From Atrina japonica (lineage: Eukaryota > Mollusca > Bivalvia > Pterioida > Pinnidae), in the NCBI GenBank assembly GCA_030159075.1, contig BROG01000296.1:62001-126000 (forward strand): a DNA stretch of 64,000 bases, read 5' to 3'. The number at the start of each line of letters is the position of its first letter. The first letter of the stretch is position 1. Shown here piece after piece: positions 58,511 to 64,000 of the stretch. The position numbers and the translations under genes are program-made. The notes beneath the pieces were generated by a model. That model made no database searches. It saw only the letters and a list, made by a program, of their open reading frames with translations, and was not told the origin of the DNA.

Positions 58511-59008
58511 TATCGAGATTTTGTATGTCCTTAGGGACTCACTAATATCCATGTTTTGCATCCTAAAAAGATTTTATGCGTCAGAGACGCAGAAATCATG
58601 CGTAAGGGAAAAACCCTGTTTCTCCCATGGAAAGCTCCAACAAAGGGAACATCGGAACCAATGACAGACATTCATATTCATTTTGGTTGCAAAAATTTGA
58701 TTTGTTATCGTAATTGTTAAGAAATAAACAAATTAATTTGAATATCGTTAAGTCATGGTAAGTGTACATGCTTCTGGCCTTGAGCACCTACGCATTTCAT
58801 TTCTCATAAATCAAGGGAAAACATCATTTTAACTCCAAACTAAAACCCCTTTTTTTTGGCATTAAACATATTGTCTGTTTTATGAGATAAATTGAAAATT
58901 GTTTCATGTAATTTTGTATGTTTATATAATTATCTAGGCAACTGAAATTACATAACACAAGGGCTGCATTGTGCCAAAAACAAGCTTCTTTGTCCATACA
59001 GTAAACAA
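58511..59008. other. Intronic DNA, nothing recognised
   Basis: No exon or repeat identified. Confidence 0.4.
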
Positions 59009-59009
59009 G

Positions 59010-59215
59010 TAATCGAGTCCCGCTGGAATCTAAGCTGATTACGTATGTTAGAAAGTATGCCAGTCTAGTTGTTGAAGGTCAGTGGTCGTTTCATGGGATC
59101 TTTGTACATGTATCTGTTTTTTCTTTCTCCATTAACAATATAAACTGTGGCGGCCAAGGTACGATCGCCAACTTGTTGAGGGTGGTCTAAAACACCATTA
59201 AAGAAAACGTTCAAC
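59010..59215 (+). mobile_element. SINE family 2-like, 5'-truncated and diverged
   Basis: ATCGAGTCCCGCTGGAATCT, TATGCCAGTCTAGTTGTTGA, GGTCAGTGGTCGTTTCATGG, TTTCTCCATTAACAATATAA, and GTTGAGGGTGGTCTAAAACA. Confidence 0.6.
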
Positions 59216-59344
59216 AAGAAAATAATGTGGTGAAAATGTTTGTGTTGCTTTGAAAAAAAAAACATGACCGCATAGCAGTGTGAATCAATTTCATACCAGG
59301 CAAACACAAGTACTGTAAAAACTCTATCCCTCTCTGATAATTAG

Positions 59345-59605
59345 AAAGATATCACTCAGGGATTTTCCACTTTCTTTTGGGATTGGGGCCTGGGCCTTTT
59401 GAATTGGGAAATTTAGCAACATTTTATCGAAATTCAGAAATCTTGAAATACACAGAACTATGTCAAAAAACAAGAATCTCTTCAAATTCTTTGTCATGTG
59501 ACTTCAATTGGGAGATTTCTACCGCAAATTGGGAAAATGCATTGTTTTTGCATTGGGAATGGGACCTTATTTCGGCCCCGTATGATAGGATGGAAAATCC
59601 CTGTC
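59345..59605 (+). repeat. Interspersed repeat G, copy 2
   Basis: GGGGCCTGGGCCTTTTGAAT, TTGGGAAATTTAGCAACATT, CCGCAAATTGGGAAAATGCA, ATTTCGGCCCCGTATGATAG; see 41690. Confidence 0.8.
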
Positions 59606-59717
59606 ATTTAATGACACACATATTGAATTCTTGGTGAAAGAATGCGAATAACAACTGCAAAGTATAAACAATTGTTCAAATACCGGTGTTCACAAATGAA
59701 TAGTGAAGGGTGAATAA

Positions 59718-60072
59718 AGTGGTACCTGTCTCTAGAGACCACCCCATTCGTCACTCGAATGTGGTCTCTCACATATACAAATTTTGGATCTGCATTGTAC
59801 TCTGGGCCCTAAAATACTTTTGCAATATCAGATCTACCGCCACAATTATATCCATTTATGCTACTCATTGAGTTGTATGTTACATGTACATGTACAATGT
59901 TCAGCAGAACATGTCTTAGAAGACCGCCTGTCTTTTGAGACCAAAATTTGAAAACCATTTGATTGAATTTCTCGGTATCAAAATAAAAACTCTTTTGAGA
60001 GACCACCTGTCTTGAGAGACCACATTTAAGTGACAGAAAAGGTGGTCTCTCGAGGCAGGTTCGCATGTATAT
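59718..60072. mobile_element. Element E fragments
   Basis: A short piece at 59718-59775 (GTGGTACCTGTCTCTAGAGA, GTGGTCTCTCACATA) and a fuller copy at 59900-60072 (CAGCAGAACATGTCTTAGAA, CTCTTTTGAGAGACCACCTG, GGTGGTCTCTCGAGGCAGGT). Confidence 0.8.
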
Positions 60073-60970
60073 GAAAATTACACATGGTTCATACAGCTCA
60101 AGATGCATGATTTTCAAGCACTTAAACCTGAACAACATGAAATTGTGCCCCTCAGAGATTTGTTAATTTTTTTATGTTTTTTCCAATTTTCATTGGATTT
60201 AAGGACAGCTTTGCCCATATTTCTTATTTTGATTGTTTTTTGCTCATTTACATGTATATTTACTTTTTTTTACTTTTTTTTTTTTTATCAAGACTTTTTA
60301 TTCAATCTGAAAAGCACAGCAAAAATGAAATTAAAACACTGTGAACAAAACATTATAGCAGATTCTCAGGAAATTCAAGAACTTTTCCAGGACTTTCCTT
60401 ACTATTTTGAAAATCAAGCACTTTTCATGCACTTGATCAAAATTCAAGTACTTTTTGAGCATTTGTTCAAAATTCAAGCACTTTTCAAGGTCTGTGCAAA
60501 CCATGTTACACAAAACACAAATGTTATCGATACAGCACTATATTGACTTGATGAAAATTACACTGACATTAGTAGAAGGCAGCCCAGTTTACCAGATGTT
60601 GACAGAATCAGTTTCAGATATTAACATGAATATTTATCCAACATGTCAAATATCTATTTCATTTAAAAGCAATGAAAAATACATATTTTCTTCTACATGC
60701 AATTCCAATTAACCACAATCAATTTTTCTTATTCAAGTGCTCGTTTATCAATCAGGTGACAACCAGTTTTAATTTTGCTGTTATAACTTGTACAAACGAA
60801 TGACTCTGTGCCAATTATATGGGCACACTTAATTAATGTCGGAGTCTACGATAATTCAAACTTGATTAATTGTCAATAATTTTCCTTGTTTTTTATATCA
60901 AATCTGAAACAGACTCTGTTATAGTTATTGTCCAAGATTAGTTCTGGTAATTGCTTTTGTTTATGGTTTG
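60073..60970. other. Intronic DNA with a short CAAGCACTT-rich repeat
   Basis: AATTCAAG-ACTTTT and CAAGCACTTTTCA recur four times at 60370-60490. The 147-residue ORF across it (60103-60546) has no family resemblance. Confidence 0.5.
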
Positions 60971-60974
60971 TTTA

Positions 60975-61142
60975 CAAGTTGATTTGATTTTTTGTTTTAC
61001 GCCATTCTCAACAATCTTTCAGTCATATGATGGCGTCCAGTTTTTATTGGTGGAGGAGAAACCCCAGTTACCCGGGTAGAGACCACCGACTTTCCGCAAG
61101 AAAACTGGTAAACTTTCCCACTTAATTCGAAATGACCCTAAC
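60975..61142 (-). mobile_element. SINE family 2, 5'-truncated
   Basis: Plus strand reads tail first: GTTTTACGCCATTCTCAACA, ATGGCGTCCAGTTTTTATTG, GTGGAGGAGAAACCCCAGTT, TACCCGGGTAGAGACCACCG, then TTTCCCACTTAATTCGAAAT. The tRNA head is absent. It is close to the 18598 copy. Confidence 0.93.
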
Positions 61143-61365
61143 GAGTTTGTTTACATGGATCAATTTCAAAAGAATGTATATATTTTGTTTTAGCCATGAT
61201 GAAATAGATCGAGATACATTGTATACTGCCAGAGTACAATACATGTTTTATAAGGAAGTGATTCATTATTGGATTAAAATCAACAATGTCTTATTGTTTT
61301 TCTTAATTGTGTGACAAGTCTCAGTTGATAAAAAGATAAAGAAAATGAAAGAAACAGACTGATAT

Positions 61366-61369
<4 letters not shown>

Positions 61370-61443
<74 letters not shown>
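61370..61443. repeat. (GA)n microsatellite
   Basis: About 36 GA units followed by GGCAGGCAGACA-type sequence to 61495. Confidence 0.97.
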
Positions 61444-61444
<1 letters not shown>

Positions 61445-61499
61445 CAGGCAGGCAGACAGAGAGACAGGTAGACAGACCGACAGACAGACACAGAGAGTC

Positions 61500-62195
61500 T
61501 GTGTTGCTTTACCATCAACTTGAGTATGACGTAAACAGAGATAAATAGAGGAAGAAAAAATGGAGCGTCAAAATCATCACATATCAAAAATCTTTGCTAC
61601 AAAAATAAGCCGCAACTTTTCCTCCTCCGACATCATAGAAACAGTTGTTCTTTGAATCACGAAAATTTATGCAGGTCAAGGTCATTTGAAAGATCATTTG
61701 AAGTGTTACAAATGGAAGACGGAGACAAAACAATGAAACATTATCAGCGTAGATCAAAATCATCAAAATTAATAAAGAATCAGGGAAACAACAATCGAGA
61801 AAGGCCATCGGTGCCAATATATATTTAACCGATGAAATGTTTTGCCAACATCTTTACACAAGTTGTATCCTTCATCCTGTTTCAAAGCCATGGATCAATG
61901 TTTTGATTGTTGTAAACTGCACTTGTGTCACAAATAATTGTAATAAAATATTCATTTGACCTACATTTAGATATTTTATGGTTTCCTTCCGAGTTTATGG
62001 TCCTTAATACTGGCAAAAACAACATATTGCTCATCTTATTACAATGTCAGACGGAATTAAAAAAAAACAAAAAACTTGGAGACTTTTTATTCCTTTCGTA
62101 TTATCAAATTTTCTGTTCTGGGATACTCATCCGTTAACAATTGATTAAATATTTATTGTAATGTCAGCTTGAATGCAATAAACAAACACCAGATA
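61500..62195. other. Intronic DNA, nothing recognised
   Basis: Two short ORFs (61584-61817 minus, 61925-62137 plus) have no recognisable motif. Confidence 0.4.
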
Positions 62196-62199
62196 CAGA

Positions 62200-62690
62200 T
62201 GGCATTAATGCACTTAATTTCAACCACCAGATACAGATGACTTTAGTGCACTAAATTTCAACCACATCAGATGGTGCATGTAAATAAATACACACCAAGA
62301 ATTCTCAAGTAACCATCCAATTCACACTTACATTTACAAACAGTGAGAATGCTCAGGTAACCATTCCATTTATACACATTGGGAATTCTTAGGTAAATAT
62401 TCCATCTACACACACTGAGAATTCTCAGGTAACCATTCCATTTACTCACACTGAGAGTGCTCAGATAACCATTCTATTTACACACACTGAGAATTCTCAA
62501 ATAACCATTCCATTTACACACACCGAGAATGCTCAGATAATCATTTCATTTACACACAATGAGAATTCTTGGATCATTCCATTTACTCTCACTGAGAATT
62601 CTCAGGAAACCATTCCATTTACACATATTGAGAGTGCTCGGGTAACAATTCCATTTACACACACTGGAAATGCTCAGGTAACCATTTAAG
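62200..62690. repeat. 36-bp minisatellite
   Basis: Unit CACACTGAGAATTCTCAGGT then AACCATTCCATTTACA, 36 bp, about 12 units with variants (GAATGCTC, GAGTGCTC). TGAGAATTCTCA inside the unit is a perfect 12-bp palindrome. The first two units differ (CAACCACCAGATACAGATGG type). Confidence 0.95.
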
Positions 62691-62867
62691 GGGCAATTAT
62701 AGTTATACGGGTGCTTATTGGGTCAAATATGGTACTTAAAGATGAAAACAATATATATGTATTTTAAAGACTTTACAGGGAGCGAATCAGCAGAACCTTC
62801 AACAGTAGCTCCAGCAGAAACCATGAGACATTATTTGAACCGATTTCATCATGATTCCCTTATACAG

Positions 62868-63062
62868 TCAAACTTGTATATAAAGGCCAATCAAGGGGAC
62901 GGGCAAAATGTAGCCATTATAGACAGGTGCCCTTTATAAAGATGTTTATTCATTATAAAAAAAAAAACAGTTAGCAAAAGTTATGTTTGAACGGTCTTTA
63001 TAGGCAGGTGCCCTTTATAAAAAGATGGCCATTAATGCAATATTATGACAACAAATTTTAAT
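62868..63062 (+). mobile_element. Element P-like copy
   Basis: TACAGTCAAACTTGTATATA, ATAGACAGGTGCCCTTTATA and GGTCTTTATAGGCAGGTGCC. Confidence 0.75.
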
Positions 63063-63063
63063 T

Positions 63064-63262
63064 ACAGTAAAACCTCATTTTACTGCCACCATCCACTGTT
63101 CAGCCCAAATTAGGCATTATAATGGGGTTTGGCGATAGGTTGAGGAAAACTTTATATGAAATTATAGAGAAAATGGAAAAAGTGGACTTTCAATAATTAT
63201 GGTGTACAGTGAGGTGGCAAATAAAAAAAGGGATATTATAGAAAAGGTTTTACTATATATAT
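63064..63262 (+). mobile_element. TA-flanked MITE, 'CAGTAAAACCTCATTTTAC'
   Basis: Starts TACAGTAAAACCTCATTTTA and ends AAAGGTTTTACTATA, inverted ends, about 199 bp. It abuts the preceding P-like element. Confidence 0.75.
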
Positions 63263-64000
63263 TGGAAATCATCAGGGAATCACCAGGGATTTTGAATATT
63301 CAGGGGCAGTGCAAATTTGAGGGTCTTTACTGAATCGAAGGTGAGTGGAAATGGTCCCCGCTCAATAAAATATTGTAAGGCAAGATTAAATTGCGCTTTC
63401 TAAAAAACAGTAGTAAATTTAGAGGGACATAAGACATGATGTAACATAAATTTGTTCTGGATGACAAACATACCATTTATATAAAACTGAGAAAATGTAG
63501 GTTAATTAAGTATTTTAGATGTTCATGTAACGACAAAATAACATATTATTATGCCATTTTTTTTTTTAATCTGTATCTGAAAATTACTGGCATATTTCTC
63601 AAATACCACAGCAGGGAAATTTGACCTTTGCATAAACCAAAATACAAGATGGCATTTACTTGTATGTTGACTTACTTTCCTGTCACTTAGATTTTCTCTA
63701 ATTTCAATGTCAACAAGAAATTAAATCGACATTAATCATACGGCAAATTACTGCCAAAATAATGGGGCTCTGTTACACAAATGTAAACAATTTTTATTCT
63801 TTCAATAGAACACTTAATATTTCCGAAACATGTTCAACTTAATTAAGATTGATGGCATCCATGTTGCAAAATTATGTATATGCCCTATTGAAATTTTCAA
63901 AATAAATTTTTACCACGGTCAAATTTTTCAAAGTATAGAATTTTGATAACTTTTGTCAGGTTTTTGACATACATTGTACTGTAAATGTACATCAAATATA
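63263..64000. other. Intronic or intergenic DNA, no exon found
   Basis: Nothing recognisable as a SYAP1 BSD-domain exon or as another gene. Confidence 0.45.

Noticed and set aside
60103..60546. 147-residue plus-strand ORF
   Set aside because: Built on a local CAAGCACTTTT repeat and a T-rich hydrophobic stretch. Not protein-like.
62718..62939. Plus-strand ORF after CTTTACAG that looks like an exon
   Set aside because: A second frame is also open, there is no donor, and the end of the ORF is in a P-like element. No family match.

Overview
This is AT-rich, gene-poor animal nuclear DNA, most likely from a bivalve mollusc. The evidence is the dense set of short non-autonomous transposons, two tRNA-headed SINE families with tails ending in GACGTTAAAC plus (AAAC)n, palindromic MITEs with 'CTGTAAATCTGGAAATTTTCG' type ends, repeats ending in '...CAGGTGAGCTAAAA', and frequent ACATGTACATGT motifs. 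I cannot name the species. No bacterial operon, CRISPR array, rRNA or convincing tRNA gene is present.

Genes. One gene is supported: the 3' part of a SYAP1 (synapse-associated protein 1, BSD-domain family) orthologue on the minus strand. Its last coding exon is 26473-26618 and the exon before it is 39651-39842. Both have good splice sites, and the phases match across a 13 kb intron. The upstream exons (BSD domain, N-terminus) were not found up to 64000, so they probably lie beyond the right edge after an intron of more than 24 kb. A second, weak exon-like minus-strand ORF is at 48926-49094. A dead Penelope-like reverse transcriptase lies at about 22200-23320, with two more 3' fragments near 15-16 kb.

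Layout. 1-1500: 35-bp satellite that runs off the left edge. 1.5-26 kb: intergenic DNA downstream of SYAP1, holding SINEs, several palindromic MITEs, Penelope-like remnants and an 81-bp minisatellite. 26.5-39.8 kb: last SYAP1 intron, with a 100-bp near-identical tandem array, a 2.6-kb 30-bp minisatellite, MITEs and nuclear-receptor-like half-site repeats. 39.8-64 kb: probably upstream SYAP1 intron. It holds a 0.4-kb duplicated segment with a 124-bp poly-C tract, a 72-bp array with a 7-mer higher-order repeat, 24-, 67- and 36-bp arrays, a GACA/GGCA tetranucleotide array, and many 'GGTGGTCT' elements with TA target sites.

The most interesting material is repeat biology: a TTAA-flanked MITE family with at least 14 copies in both orientations, nested insertions that give relative ages, a 67-bp array apparently grown from one end of a MITE, and several uncatalogued long inverted repeats. 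I saw no new multi-gene system.
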